The position numbers and the translations under genes were made by a program. Source: Enoplolaimus lenunculus (taxonomy: Eukaryota; Nematoda; Enoplea; Enoplida; Thoracostomopsidae). From it: a stretch of DNA of 64,000 nt. A model generated the notes under the pieces. That model worked only from the letters and a program-made list of their open reading frames with translations. It searched no databases and was not told the origin of the DNA. Shown one piece after another: positions 47,301-59,341 of this stretch (positions within the stretch are counted from its first letter, which is position 1; the number at the start of each line of letters is the position of its first letter). Where the stretch lies: contig JASANG010001690.1 of NCBI GenBank assembly GCA_030248215.1, forward strand, positions 18,911 to 82,910, given 5' to 3'.

Positions 47301-50300
47301 AAACAACCATCAATGGTGTTAATACCTGTTTCTCATCACCAGGCAAGAAATAGATCGTGGAAATGATCTGTGTGAAAACAATCGCATTTGTCTGAAACTT
47401 TAAAAGCTATATTGAGCTCAAAATCAAACGCTACAACATTGACAAAATTATCGGTATTCCTTAACCGATCTGGTTTTTCGCTTGTGGAAAACTATTGCAA
47501 AAATAACTCACGTTCACACTATCTAAGTATTTAATGTCATACTTAATACTGTTTTCCAGTAGCTCTTCAAACCCACAATAATTTCCCGCAACATGACACA
47601 ACTCAAATAATTTGAACTTTACACTTTGGTATACGGAAACACTCCAAAAATACAGCATATATGACAAGCTATACCTGAGACTGATCAGATGATGCATCAT
47701 TTGTTGTTGTGGTCGATATATTTTCAGACTCGCTTGTAAACTTCCACAATAGATATACATTTGACATAATCATTGGAGTATTCAAGGGGTTGCGCATGGT
47801 AAGTTCGACGTTTAAGGGTTCTAAAATTACGTTGAAAACAAAATAATAATAAAAATCTCCAAAGCTCGTTTTGGAATGTTTGCCTCATCTGTAAGCGGGT
47901 CCAATTGTAAAAAAACTATCACAGTGTTTAAAAGTCTGACCACGAAAACAGTACAAAAAAACTTGACCTAATTGTTTCAAAGACTGTCGTGATAGCATGG
48001 TGCAATAGTTAATCTAAATATTAAGACCCGACTGGATATCCGGCCTCAATTCCTGCAAAATATTGCAACCTAACTTCGGTACCATCGATTGCCAAAACTT
48101 GGATGACAAAAAACCTGACAAACCTGTACAACACACTCGCGTCCTGCTGCAAATTTAGCCATCTACAAAGCCTCGTGGGAAGGGGTGCACGCCCGGTTCC
48201 GCTCCTTTCTATGACCGCCCCCGTCCCTCAAGCATTGATAGTATTTTGCTACTAACCGTTGGCATAAGTTGTCGGAGTAGTCGAATTGTCAGTAAACGAC
48301 GTTAATCGCGTTCGCTTCACGGCTAACTTAAAAGGAGACGTCTCTCTTGTCTGTCTACTGATACATTCTGTTGAATCACAAAATTTTGCACGTGTATCCC
48401 ATGCCAAACGATCTAAATCTTCCCAAGACGGGACTGCACATCCAGGATCGCTATTCGATTGACCATCACACCAATCTGATGATGTGTTACTCTCATCATC
48501 CACTGAAACACAGAAAATATCTCACTTCAAAAACATGTAGAAATCCAAGTGGTATAAATTAATGGTACTACCAGTCCCTGTGGGACTATGGTCTTACTGG
48601 CGTAATTAGCGAGTATCATACTAACTTTAAAGCCAACGGCGCTCAAACGCATATAAGATGATAACTTACATGATTGCAAACGGCCATAGTTGCATAGCTA
48701 ATATGCTACTCAATTACTAGCTAGCATTCATTTGTGTGTTTTGGAGATTTACAAACATTTTTTCAGATTGCTTGGACCGGAAAACCCTTCAGCGGTGAAG
48801 CTAAAAACGTTTTAGAATTTAACAACCCCAATGCGACGTTAACATCTCAGGATAATAAGCTTTCAACAAAACAAGCTTATCAAAATCTGTGCAGCGGTTC
48901 CTGAGATTTTCACAGGACCGACATCCATCTTTCGACTACACAGCACAAAACATACAACGCTTCTCGAGACTCTGAGCTTCAATCGGAGTCTTGTTTTGCT
49001 CAATAACATTTCAAAGGGTGTTAAAGTACTCCACCAGCCAAAGTAGTCAATACAACTAGGGTTCATCTACATTTTATAAGAATTTGAATCTGAATTCAAG
49101 TCATAATCGTGACTCACTATAAGCTATAATAAACAATTCTTGACGAAACTAATCTATTTTTTGTGATGATAAAACTGAGATTAACGCAAAAGCAAGAGCA
49201 AAAGTTTGGCATTTCACGTGCTGAAAATACTTCCTTCAATAAATTTAAGCTATAAGAAGGGAACAATAAACCTGAACGCATTAGGGTGGCGCTATACTTC
49301 TGAATATTGTAATACCATCCAACGTCGTCCGGCAACCCACATTAATTGCAGCGTAACAAAATTGCAAATAGAATTATTTTAATTCGCTGCGCCGTACAAG
49401 TATAGAGCCTCCCTGATTCTTACCTAAAACTGAATCTGTTCCAAGTGAGACCGACGTTTTCGACGGCTTTATTACCGGTATATGCAAATGGGTAATTTGT
49501 TGCAACTGCTGAAATAACAAAGATATAATTGTCGAAACGAAATGGACAACTTACAATCGTCAAGTTACTTTCTATAAAACAAAACAATCTGCAAGAAATT
49601 TCAACTCTATAACTGAGAAAAATATTTAAAATGTCACATCCCGATTTATCATGGGTGTCATTATCACAACGGAGTTAATGTATCATTTGAATATATATAC
49701 CCGTAACCCTACCATTAACAAACCACAAAATTTTGAAATTTCAATGCAATTAGATGAATAAACCAACCTTAACAGTGGACAAGTATTCTTTCAGGAAAGT
49801 GGATTGTTGACTGACACTCTGTGTGGAATACTCATATAACAGATGTCGAAACGCAGCTGCAGCTGCCGCTTGCTCGTTTAGCGCAATTTTATGGTGGCCA
49901 ATTGTAAAATTTATGTGATCCTAAAACAAAATTAACTCAGTATAATTCACCTTATGACTGAATGAATGCGTGAAGAATAAATGCAATTAAGATTACAAAA
50001 AATAACACGCACCACAAATAGTGCAACAGAAACTGACGACCTATTCATTAGCCAACAATTATTTAGGCCTACGTAATTGAACATACCAAAATTCGACATA
50101 CCGACCTTCATCCAAAACTCGCGTACCTTGAACTTCTAGGTTTAATCCAAAAACGTTCGTAAGCATTCTCACACAAAGCTTACCTCAGCTAAATGCCACG
50201 ATTTGCCACGGTATATCTGTCCAGCAAGATGATACGCTCGAACAGCATGACGGCGATGCGAAGCTTTGCTAAACCGGTGACCTGCTAAAATCATATGAAG

Positions 50301-53300
50301 TGCGAATTTGCGAGCATGCCTAGTGGTGACAAAACAGCGAGACGCTTGTTCGAGGAACAGAGCACTGCAAAGGTCAAGCTCCTAGAAAGAAAAAGCAAGA
50401 CTGCTTGTATATACTCTAGCACAGTTAATTAATGTTAATACTTACCAGCTGCTTTAACTCATATTAATTTAATGGCAAAACATAATTTAAAAATAAACAC
50501 AACGGAATGACTATCAAGAAATAATTCCCAAGCGAACCCACTCTGCCAAAAATTACACATTTTGTTTTTGATCCGCCTATTTCAGGTAGTCTTATACCAA
50601 AGTGTGTGAGGGATCTGTCTGTCGTGAAAACCCCTGGGTTAAGTATCGAGGTGTCTCATGAAAAGAAAAGCACGAATGTAAGCAGACTGTGTATCGCTCC
50701 AAAAGCAATATTGTTGCTTGGCTAAAACGTGCCTATATTTCGTCAAGTCCGGGCAACATTTACAAATTCTATATCGATAATATTGGCTGTGCTTTTCTAA
50801 GAATTTTACAATGTGTGTATATAACTTTAACGATACTTATTTAAAACATTAAACGCCAAATTTAGCTTGACTGTAAAGTTACCGAATGTGTCATCCGTAT
50901 AAACTGTTCTGTGGCTTCGGCGTATTTTCCCGTTGATTGTAAGATATCAGTGCTCATCATGCAAGCGCGGATTGCAAGCAAAGGTCTACTTAAACAAAAA
51001 ATACAGCATTAAAATAGGACTGTTTGCTAACATCATACAAGTACGGTCAATTTGTCAATTAATACACTACAGATTACTTTTGCTATTCATTAATTAGAAG
51101 CCTTTTGTATTATAAATACCTATTTTATAACACATAATGCTCTACCACACTAACTTGCATGTATTCATGTATGTATTGAGCGCTGTTTCCATATAATGCG
51201 ACGGATACGGCCTCATTGCATTCGCACCAAGTAAATATACGCACAACGCAGCCATTTCCTAGAAATAACTGTAAAACTTAATTGGGCACAACAAAGATAC
51301 ACAAATGTTTTAAAATTGATGCAATTTTTCAAAATTTTCATCTAAACTAGAACATTCAAAATGACTTATTGAATAAAACACTGTCGTCAGCGTTATCTAT
51401 GAGTCTCTACCAACCAGAAGTGTTATTTACAGCTATAAGATATTATATTCGTAATTTCAGAAGCGTTAAACCGCGTCTTTGAAAAAATTTTGCGAAAATC
51501 ATACATCTTGCTCGCGTCGTGACTTTACTAGTCAGTTGTACGGAAAAATCGACTCAAAGGCGTATAACATTAACTTTTAAAACTCAAAATTTTCAACACC
51601 TAGAATACCGAAAAATTGAATAAAAAATGCCGGATTTAATACCGGACCCTACCAGGGACGGTATTCCGGTTGCACACCGATGCACAGTAACACATGATAA
51701 CTAGATAAACGAAACTAACCAAAGGCCCGGCATAGTACAACCAGGCTTGATCATTTCCAGTATCGCGTTTCAACAAATGATACCAATTGAACGCAAGCTC
51801 GTAGTGTTGAAACAAAAACGCCAAATCAGCCAGCCTACGAATTTGCAGTTCCGGAGATTCTTGTGTGTACACAACACCCGTCGCACCCGCACCGGCTAAA
51901 TTCGTGCTCGAACCGCCTCCACTAGTGTTAGGCGATGTTTGACCTGCCAACTGTGGCCCACTTCCAACACCAGAAGACCCACTACCGCCGCCAACAAGAC
52001 TAGACTGAGATGCAGCACCGTGTAGCGCTGGCGGCATCGGAGTACTCCCAGGCGATGTAGCACTAGTTGTGGACGAAAACCATTTGGTAACTGACATGAT
52101 TGATTTTTTCAAATTTCGACGTGACATTATCTGCAAAATTTTAACATATTAACGAACAACAGTGATAATGAACAAAACAGTAAACAGATTAAACTAAAGT
52201 TACAGTTGTATTTAATTGTGTTCTTTACTCTAAAACCAGCTATCCATGGCGGGTTAGAAATTATGACAAAACAGCAGCTACGGACAAATACCTGGTCGTT
52301 TAAAATTCGCATCTGTCGTTCAACAAACGGCACCAAACCACGCAAACAAAATTCTTGAATGAATATTTTAATACGATCGATATCAGACGTGGTGAGACAA
52401 ACGCCATGTCTGAAAACAGAGAACATAATATGAGCAAAGCTAAACTCTGAGCGAAGCTCAGGCGTGTTATATTTTGTGCTCGGTGTCGAAAGGTGGATGT
52501 CCGTCCGTCCTAAAAGAATCTCAAAAACCGATGAACCGATTTTGATAAACTTTTTTGTTTGAAAGCCTGCCATCCTGGAGTGTTAACGTCGCATTGGTGC
52601 TTTAACATTTTAAGCTGTTTCTTAGCTACAGGCTAATTTGCATAATTGATTTAGCCTAAATTATAACTTTTTAAGATATTTCACTAATTATTAGGGTTAC
52701 AAGCTATCTAATTTCATCACGAAGGGTTTTTGGGTGCGAAGAATCTGAACAAATTATTGTCCACAAACCTTCAAACCGGATAATTGAATAGTTCGCTAAT
52801 AGCTAATTTGGATATTAGCATAACTGATAAGCCAAAATTAGGACTTTTCGCAATATTTCACTAATTATTAGGGTTTTAAGCAATCTAATTTCAGCATACA
52901 AGATTTTTTGGTGCGAGGAATCTAAATAAATTGTTCAAAACCAATAATTTAATAGTTAGCTAATAGCTAATTTGCATATCAGCATAATGTTAGATAAGCA
53001 TGTATTAAGACTTTTTGTCAATATTTTACTAATTTTTAGGGTTACTGAAGGGTTATAGGGTGCGAGGAATCTGAATTCATTGTTTAGAAACCTCCAAAAC
53101 CGATAACGCAACATCCTCAATAACATGCGTACACCAGATGACTTTTGAGGGGGTAATGTCATGGACACTGAAGCCAAAAAAAGCTTCAGTGTCCAGGACA
53201 CTGAAGTTTTTTGGCTTATGCATACTGGACACTGAAGCTTTTTTGGATTCCGTGTCCACGACACTGAAGCCTTTTGTCTTTAGTATCCAGGATACTGAAG

Positions 53301-56300
53301 CCAAAAAAGTTTCAGTGTTCTGGACACAGAAGCCAAAAACCTTCAGTGTCCCGGATATTGAAGCTTTTTTGGCTTAGTGTCCAGGATACATTAGCCAAAA
53401 AGCTTCAGCGTCTAGGCAAAATACAATTTGTTCATTTGTTCGTTTGTTTGTTGTTTGTTGCAAACAAAAACTTTACTTTACGCTGCTCGAAACGACAATA
53501 TCTGGTCGTGAAGTTGATACAGTGCCATCTGTCACAGCAGCATCTTTCATTAATGTGTTGCTGTTCATATTTGCGAGTGAGGAAAACTGTGAAGATAGCG
53601 ATGCTATAGATGCATTATCTGAAATACAATAAAAGTAAGCAGCAGCGACAGTACTATGCATTCGACATATCACTGACAAAATTAGCGATCGCCAAAGAAC
53701 ACCACACCGCACGTCAAGAAATTGGTTGCAGGTTGGCATGCGGTACATCCGGCGCCGTACAGCAGTTTTCACACGACGGCGAACAACCAAATGACATCAC
53801 CAAAAAGTAGCCAATGAGTATAGCGCAAGTCATAGTAGTCAAGTATCCCATGCCGAATAAAAACTGACAACGGACGAAGTTGGCGCATTGCATTGTAACC
53901 CGAATAACAACAGCTATACTTTTCTACCGCACAAACTAGAATGTCAACAAACTATAACCAGTCATAAGCGCACGCCTTAAATGAGCATATATCGCGTGAT
54001 TATAGCACACCTCGCCTACACTGTTTCATATTTAGTTGCCCTGTTTTTCATCAAATTCAAAACCCGCCGGAAAACGAAAAATACCCGTTTCCAACCGAGC
54101 ACAGGCCGGAACCAGCAACACACCAGAACCTGTTACCTGAATCAACCATTTGACCGTCTGCAGGGCTATTAATGGTTGATGATGGCAGTGAGACATCGCC
54201 GTTCACAATTGTTTCGGTAAGCGGCATATGTCCGGCACCCATCTTTGGCAATGTAAGCGTAGTGCTGGTCGCCAAATGTTGAATCTGTGACAGCTGCTCA
54301 AACCCCTGTGCAGAACATAAGCGCAATAATGTTCACATATAAATAAGGATACTGACATAACAACTATAGCAAAAAGGTACTTTTAAACACAAACCACACG
54401 GAACCAGTTTGCCAGAACCTACCAGACTAAACCATGTTTGAAAAGTGATGAATGTTTTCTTTGCAAGGTTTTTGGTATCCGTCGTGTTAATTATATTTAC
54501 TTAACCAAGTTAATTTTATGTCATAATAGATACAAGGTAAATGAATATATAGAATTTTAACCATTTTTTTCGAGCTAAACCAAACATTCGCAAGATCCAC
54601 ATAACGTTTTTGAAAGTAATAGATGTAAAAAATACTTACCCTGTAGTGTGCCAGTAAACAGTGTGCCCAGGGGTCAGAAACCGAAACGTTATCACCCCCA
54701 CTAATACACGCCGAATTTATTCTCAACAAGTGACACGCGTTTGAACCGTATGTCATTTTCATGGTTTGATAAACAGCCTCTGCTCTGAAAAATACCAAGT
54801 TTGTATGTAATCCGCTGAAAGACGGACATTTCTTTTTACCAGTCCGCATATTCCATTTTTCTAGGCAGCCATGATGCAGCACAAGAAAAATACAGCAATT
54901 GTTACAATTTTCTTTTTGCACAACAATAACCAAATATAACGTAATGCTTACTTTTTTTCGTCCGCGCTGCTTTCGTCGTGAACCAGTACATGATATTTGA
55001 ATATGTTCGGCAAAAACCAACGAGGCGTTGTTGCGTATCTGGGCAACGTAACACCCTGATTGCGTTTCGGTACCGCTTCCTGACCTTGCCCAACAATTGA
55101 CTGTACCGCATTTGGCAATTGCACACCAGATACGAGCGCTGACAAATCAGGGCTCGAAGAACTCAGATTAGCGGCCATATGTCCAGCGGACAAATGATGC
55201 CCGCCACCTAATGAACCACTTCCGCCGCCTTGATGCTGCTGCGCATGTTGTGCTTGACTAAGTTTCGTTAACTGATCAAGCGGCTCATCATGAGACGTGC
55301 TAACCACCAAAATACCTCAAACAAGTGTTGCACAAGTTAGTGAGCCAACCCTTTGCCAATAGTAGCTTAACCACTGAATATAATTTGAACAGTTACAAAG
55401 TGGTGTGCGGCAAACGAAACTAAATTTAATCTGAATCGCAATTTTAAACCGGATTCAGAACTCAATTTCAAAAAGAATTAAAATCAAAATCATAATTCCG
55501 TTTCCACCCTGATGAACAGCGCATTATAACACTGCCTGAAAATGTTGCGTTTTTAGCAGCTTTTAAACTTGCTGAGGCTGACCTGGATGAAACTTGATAG
55601 GGTGTAAAAATGAAACTTACAAGCCAAAAAATGTTTCAAAAACTCTTGATCGCCGGGATCCATAAACTGAAATAATTTCGCTTTGTAATCATCGTACCAT
55701 GGAGTCGTTTCTATAATCATAACAAACTGAGTCTAATTCAAATCATACGCACGACACACGCCATAGAGAAGCTTCATTCTACCTGCAGGGCCAACAGTTA
55801 TATTTGGCGCTCCTTCGTTAGGGTGGTGCTATGCTTTTGATGATTTCCGGCGACGTCCGTCACCGTTCGGCACTGTCCAGTTCCGTCCGTCGCCGTCCCT
55901 CACCGTACGTAACCTTGCGGTGTCGTACGTGAATTACTCACGTATGATACCGGTGCCGGACGGCACAGGACGATAAGTATAGCGCCACCCTTATAGGGTC
56001 AAAAATTAATAACATTCAAAATATGCGTTTTTATTAAAAAATTTTGGTATTTTGTGCTCAGAACGATGTGGCGGATCAAAATATATATTCTCAAAAAACT
56101 TTTTTCGCTATTTTTCCCATTTTTACGTTTCTCTCGTGTTAAGGGGTTAACTTGCTCTTAACGGCAATTTTCAGTTGTATAGTGTGGGTTGCTTCGTGTG
56201 GAAGGTTTTGGGGGCGGCAGACCCCCACCCTGCTTCGCTCTTAGCTTCTTTTTAGAAAAGCGGGGATTCATAGGGGCGACAGCCCACTGAAAGGTTTAAA

Positions 56301-57772
56301 ATAAAACATTGCTTAGGTATATACATAAATTAAAGAAAAATTCCTAAACCCTAAAATTTAAAGTTGGAGTGACGGTTTTTGCATGATGAGTTGAACCACA
56401 TGGCAATGTACATGAAAATAACAAAAGTTTTTGCATAAAAGCCGTTTTTTCTATTTTTATAAATTTTTGACCCTATAACGAAGGAGACTTGTTATTTTAT
56501 CACGTCAGTTACAACAAATTGTTAGCGAACCAGAAAATCAAAACATAGTAGCGAACGACCACGGAAACGTAAATTGTTTCGGCGTTGCTTACATCATGAC
56601 GCGAACATTTGGTGAATCAGTGAAAAAATTTCATTTTATCATATACCCGTCCATACCAGCAGTACCGAGGCTAGCGCCCCTTTACCACCCCTGGGGGACT
56701 CTCCGGCTTTGGTCGCTCCCGCAAAAATTGTTCTGAATTGTAACCATTCCAATATTTTTAGATGTCGTAAAACATCGAATGTAGAAGTATTAGTAATTGC
56801 ATATTTTTATCTCGTGAGAAAGACTCAACGAACGACACGGGGCCATACTGAAAGGCAATAGGCCATAATAGATCACATAGTGATTAAATGAGCCAGTGGG
56901 GGCTTCATTGAAGCTTATGGGGACCTCGGTCGTCAACATATGCAATGGTGTCTAGCGAGGCGTAGCTTCGACCTTGCATACCCGACATCTTAACATCGTA
57001 ATCTCCAATTGTAGTTACACTATCTTCGCTGATACTAGACGGACGACTAACAGTGCCGTCGCATGGCACTGGAATAGCATGTATTGCATTTGAAAGCGCT
57101 TGAGGCAAAACAGACGGCAAAAGACAACCATCGCGGCGGAGATCACGCAAGTCGAGGCGAAGATCTTTGACAATATGATTCGCATTTGAAGGGTCTTTAA
57201 TCACAGCTAAACAAGTACATTAAATAGTTATAAGTTCTTGGAGCAAATAGTACAATAATAATCGCACATAACTCTTGCAGCCAGCACGCGAGTAGACATT
57301 TTGTGGCCTTGTTTGTAAACTGATATTATGATCACAAACTGGATTCAACTTTAAAAATTAAACATAAGAAAATGACAGAAATCGACTGAGAATGAATAAG
57401 CTCCGAAGTATTTCTCTACCATTAGCAAAGTGTGCTACACTACGAAACATCTATTGTAACTACAAAACATGGTCTAATGCTCTCGATCAAAAGTTAAGAA
57501 CTATTATACAGTAACAGGATCTTAACAATGAGTATAAACCAATACCAAATACGATAAAATGAGAAATACTTACCATCTATTGATAACTGGCAAAATGGAA
57601 GCAGCATTTCTGCAAACGACAAATTGTTTTTCTGACACACAGCATCAGCATCGCTACTTGTGATTAAAGCGATACATGGAGCAAATCCTGAACGAATAAA
57701 TCTAGAAACATTCTCATATGTGCATTGGTTACTAACTGCTAAATATTTACAATTTGTTCTTTCGCTTTCCAT
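41309..57772 (-). CDS. TRAPPC8: TRAPP complex subunit 8 (Trs85 homologue)
   Basis: Twenty-six coding exons, in gene order: 57772-57574, 57206-56982, 55710-55621, 55315-54952, 54784-54640, 54305-54137, 53618-53477, 52409-52292, 52130-51720, 51258-51155, 50988-50883, 50381-50184, 49920-49768, 49508-49424, 48502-48257, 47820-47675, 47391-47326, 47166-47035, 46557-46426, 45794-45346, 44938-44750, 44500-44421, 44141-43708, 42722-42586, 42107-42021, 41777-41309. All phases close, giving 1,691 residues (human 1,435). Landmarks: NNLSFAEMLLPF, WFLPNIFKYHVLVHD, SPELQIRRLADLAFLFQHYELA, KFALHMILAGHRFSKA, KRLNNTKFEK, DKRLDPMVAEEMPLLQ. It is the TRAPPIII-specific subunit for ER-Golgi traffic and autophagy. 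The surplus length is partly low-complexity Gly/Ser/Gln/His insertions in the exons at 55315 and 52130. The start ATG at 57772 is preceded by an in-frame ATG at 57790; a short upstream exon joining at TTTTAG before 57774 is possible. The exon near 42.6 kb is least certain. Confidence 0.95.
42916..42955 (-). CDS. TRAPPC8: Possible extra 40-nt TRAPPC8 micro-exon
   Basis: Between the exons ending 43708 and starting 42722 the model lacks a stretch that aligns with human residues after ILWK. A 40-nt open segment (minus-strand acceptor TTGTTAAG, donor GTGTGC) reads QSFNKSDGTSLVT and leaves one base. It fits only if the next exon begins at 42709 (acceptor ATATCAG) instead of 42722. Both models keep the frame. 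Weak acceptor and no clear homology. Confidence 0.25.
43475..43681. repeat. Nested inverted repeat beside a TRAPPC8 donor
   Basis: Arms 43475-43529 and 43627-43681 are inverted copies of about 55 bp with few mismatches (GCCGTTCACAATAATTTTGTC / GACAATATTATTGTGAACGG). An inner pair, GTCTTATAGACCAGGGTTAT and ACCTGGTCTATAAGA, lies between them. The right arm ends 26 bp from the donor of the exon ending at 43708. Confidence 0.9.
45832..46077. mobile_element. TTAA-flanked MITE, TTGCAAG-rich
   Basis: TTAA lies at both ends (45828-45831, 46078-46081). Ends are GCCCCATCCACACGTGCAAGG and TTACACTGTGTGAATGAGACC, an imperfect inverted pair. The body is made of TTGCAA, GCAAG and TTTTGC motifs. TTAA is the target of piggyBac-type transposases, so a non-autonomous member is likely. 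It lies in a TRAPPC8 intron, 34 bp from the acceptor of the exon starting 45794. Confidence 0.75.
48720..49015 (+). repeat. R1 copy, partial, in TRAPPC8 intron
   Basis: Contains GCAGCGGTTCCTGAGATTTT, GACCGACATCCATCTTTCGAC and CAACGCTTCTCGAGACTC in the R1 order, reverse relative to 1022-1640. Confidence 0.75.
52430..53110 (-). repeat. R1 copy with three tandem inner units, in TRAPPC8 intron
   Basis: GTCCGTCCGTCC and GAACCGATTTTGATAAACTT are followed by three repeats of about 170 bp with CACTAATTATTAGGGTT and AATAGTTAGCTAATAGCTAA. Same orientation as 1022-1640. Confidence 0.85.
53150..53425. repeat. Palindromic minisatellite in TRAPPC8 intron
   Basis: Eight or so imperfect units alternate between GTGTCCAGGACACTGAAG and TTTTTTGGCTT, many of them self-complementary (GTGTCCAGGACAC). 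Open frames on both strands across it are by-products. Confidence 0.9.
55810..56485. mobile_element. TIR element interrupted by a younger MITE
   Basis: The right end is AATTTTTGACCCTATAACG followed by AAGGAG. The left end is the exact inverted sequence, CTCCTTCG + TTATAGGGTCAAAAATT, but split by the insertion at 55821-55990. It lies in the TRAPPC8 intron between exons 2 and 3. The interior has no frame I recognise. Confidence 0.88.
55821..55990. mobile_element. PIF/Harbinger-type MITE with TTA target duplication
   Basis: GGGTGGTGCTATGCTT at the left and AAGTATAGCGCCACCC at the right are inverted, flanked by TTA on both sides (55818-55820, 55991-55993). A 3-bp TTA/TAA duplication is the Harbinger hallmark. 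The body is rich in CCGTCCGTC and GACGTCC motifs. Single ends or pieces of the family occur near 49281 and 27778-27860. Confidence 0.9.
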
Positions 57773-57998
57773 CACTAAAATTAACACCAAAGTTTTAAAA
57801 ATAACCGTACGTGTTCAGTTAAGATAAATCACCCCTTCGATCCTAAATAAACCGAGACTCAATGCTTTCTCGGGCGTTGCACGATGGATTACCCGACTAC
57901 ATAGCACACACATAAAAAAGTCAACACGTAATACACATTGCATAGTAGCTACGCACTACACAGCGTAGTACACTAGTAAACAACGGAAATAATAGCTA

Positions 57999-58960
57999 GT
58001 GTAAGCATGTGAAACTTGCTTGTCCTGGTGCATTTGCAATATAAGTAATGCACATTGTAACTGTATAGTATGCTTGACGGCTGCACACGGTCGACAGATA
58101 TAATCGACGATGCAAGTAGTTGCAGATTCGGACTGCGTGGCGCAGTGCTAACAGCGTCTGACTGACGCGCAGAAGGTCGTTAGTTCGAAATCACTCGTAA
58201 TACGCTTTTACAGCTGCTTAGTAGAAATGTCTGAAGTCCCGGTTCCTACCTTGGCTGATATCGGGCTACTCCGTGGACGCAGTGGTAAATTACCGCGCTC
58301 TGAACTTGATATTTAGTCGACAATAGGGCGGACGGTCAATGGACGACCTTGCAGTACATTGGGTATGTAAGCATGTGAGACATGCTTGTCCTCCTGATGC
58401 ATATGCAATATATGCAATGCATGTTGTGTAGTATTCTTGCCGGCAGCATACGATCGACATATATATAGTCGAAGAGAAACGGGCTGCGGCGTGGCGCAGT
58501 AGTAGAGTACTCGCTTAAGGATCCGTAGGCTGAGAGTTCAATCCCCGCTCTTAAAACCCGCTTTTCCAGCTGCTTAGTCAAAAGGTCCGAAGTTACCATT
58601 CCTACCTAGACTGACATGGGAGCTAGACTCCATGGGAGCTACGCTATGAGCGCAATGGTAAGCTACAGCGCTATGAACACGGTATCCAGTCCAAAATAGG
58701 GTGGACTGTCAAGGGACCGCCTTGGTAAAAAATTGGACATGTGAGCATGTGTGACATGCTTGTCCTGGTGCATATACAATATATGCAATGCACATTGTAA
58801 TTGTATAGTATGCTTGCCGGCAGTATACAGTCGACTCATATAATCTGCGATACAAGTAGTTGGAGAGGCGGGCAGCCTGGCGCAGTGGTAACAGCGTCTG
58901 CCTGACACGCAGGTCGCTAGTTCGAAACCAAAAAGCGTTGGCCCGCTTAGCCAAAGATCG
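57999..58960 (+). repeat. Three tandem ~370-bp units with tRNA-like sequences
   Basis: Units begin near 57999, 58367 and 58741 with GTAAGCATGTGAGACATGCT, then TGTCCTGGTGCAT, a GCATGC-rich stretch and a tRNA-like block. The blocks at about 58132, 58491 and 58871 have A-box-like TGGCGCAGTGGTAAC and B-box-like TAGTTCGAAAC or GAGTTCAATCC. The third has an anticodon-type hairpin TCTGC-CTGACAC-GCAGG (GAC, Val-like). A second tRNA-like start (GGACGCAGTGGTAA) follows in units one and two. None has a paired 7-bp acceptor stem, so they look like decayed tRNA genes or tRNA-derived SINEs duplicated in tandem. Confidence 0.8.
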
Positions 58961-59046
58961 ATGGTTCGAATCCGACCGTGGCCAACTGTTTCAACTATTT
59001 CGCACTAACATAACACTTACACACATTGCTGATAAGACCACGCTCT

Positions 59047-59341
59047 CAGAACTGCACGGTCGGGAGACCCCTTTCCTCGAAGTACTGCGGATATGCATGA
59101 AGACCACGGTGTCACAATTGCACGGTCGGGTCATGGTTTTTCTCCTTTATTTTTCCGAAACGTATGGCCACGCAGGGAATCGAACCTCGGACCTCTCGCT
59201 CGCGAGTCAAGCGCGTTACCCATTACACCGCCCGGCCGATATTAAAACAAGTCTATGTGCCTAGTGCATGTAGTGTAAGACACATGCACACAAGTGCACG
59301 TATAGTACTAAAGGGGTCCTCCCGACCGTGCAGTTCTGACA
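59047..59341. mobile_element. Inverted-repeat-bounded element carrying a tRNA-like SINE head
   Basis: TCAGAACTGCACGGTCGGGAG followed by ACCCCTTT at the left pairs with AAAGGGGTCCTCC then CGACCGTGCAGTTCTGA at the right. Another CGACCGTGCAGTTCTGACA lies at about 59671. Inside, on the minus strand, is the tRNA-like block at 59160-59235. Confidence 0.75.
59160..59235 (-). ncRNA. tRNA-like sequence (SINE head or tRNA pseudogene)
   Basis: The minus strand reads GGCCGGGCGGTGTAATGGG ... GAGGTTCGATTCC ... GTGGCCA. D stem (GTGT/ACGC) and B box are good. The acceptor stem has a mismatch, and the anticodon and T stems are imperfect. The sequence after it, ATACGTTTCGGAAA, is shared with 59536-59640, which is the pattern of a tRNA-derived SINE rather than a gene. 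Confidence 0.55.

Noticed and set aside
53138-53377. Open frame with repeated SVSxTLK and DTEAF motifs
   Set aside because: Entirely within the palindromic minisatellite of a TRAPPC8 intron, with equal frames on the other strand.
57773-57790. Longer TRAPPC8 start at 57790
   Set aside because: The intervening sequence TTAATTTTAG looks like a splice acceptor, and the extra six residues (MVLILV) are not supported by the family; kept only as a possibility.
58922-58985. Short tRNA-like segment with GTTGGCC / GGCCAAC ends
   Set aside because: The ends pair and a TTCGAAT loop is present, but it is only about 50 bases between them, with no D arm and a poor T stem.
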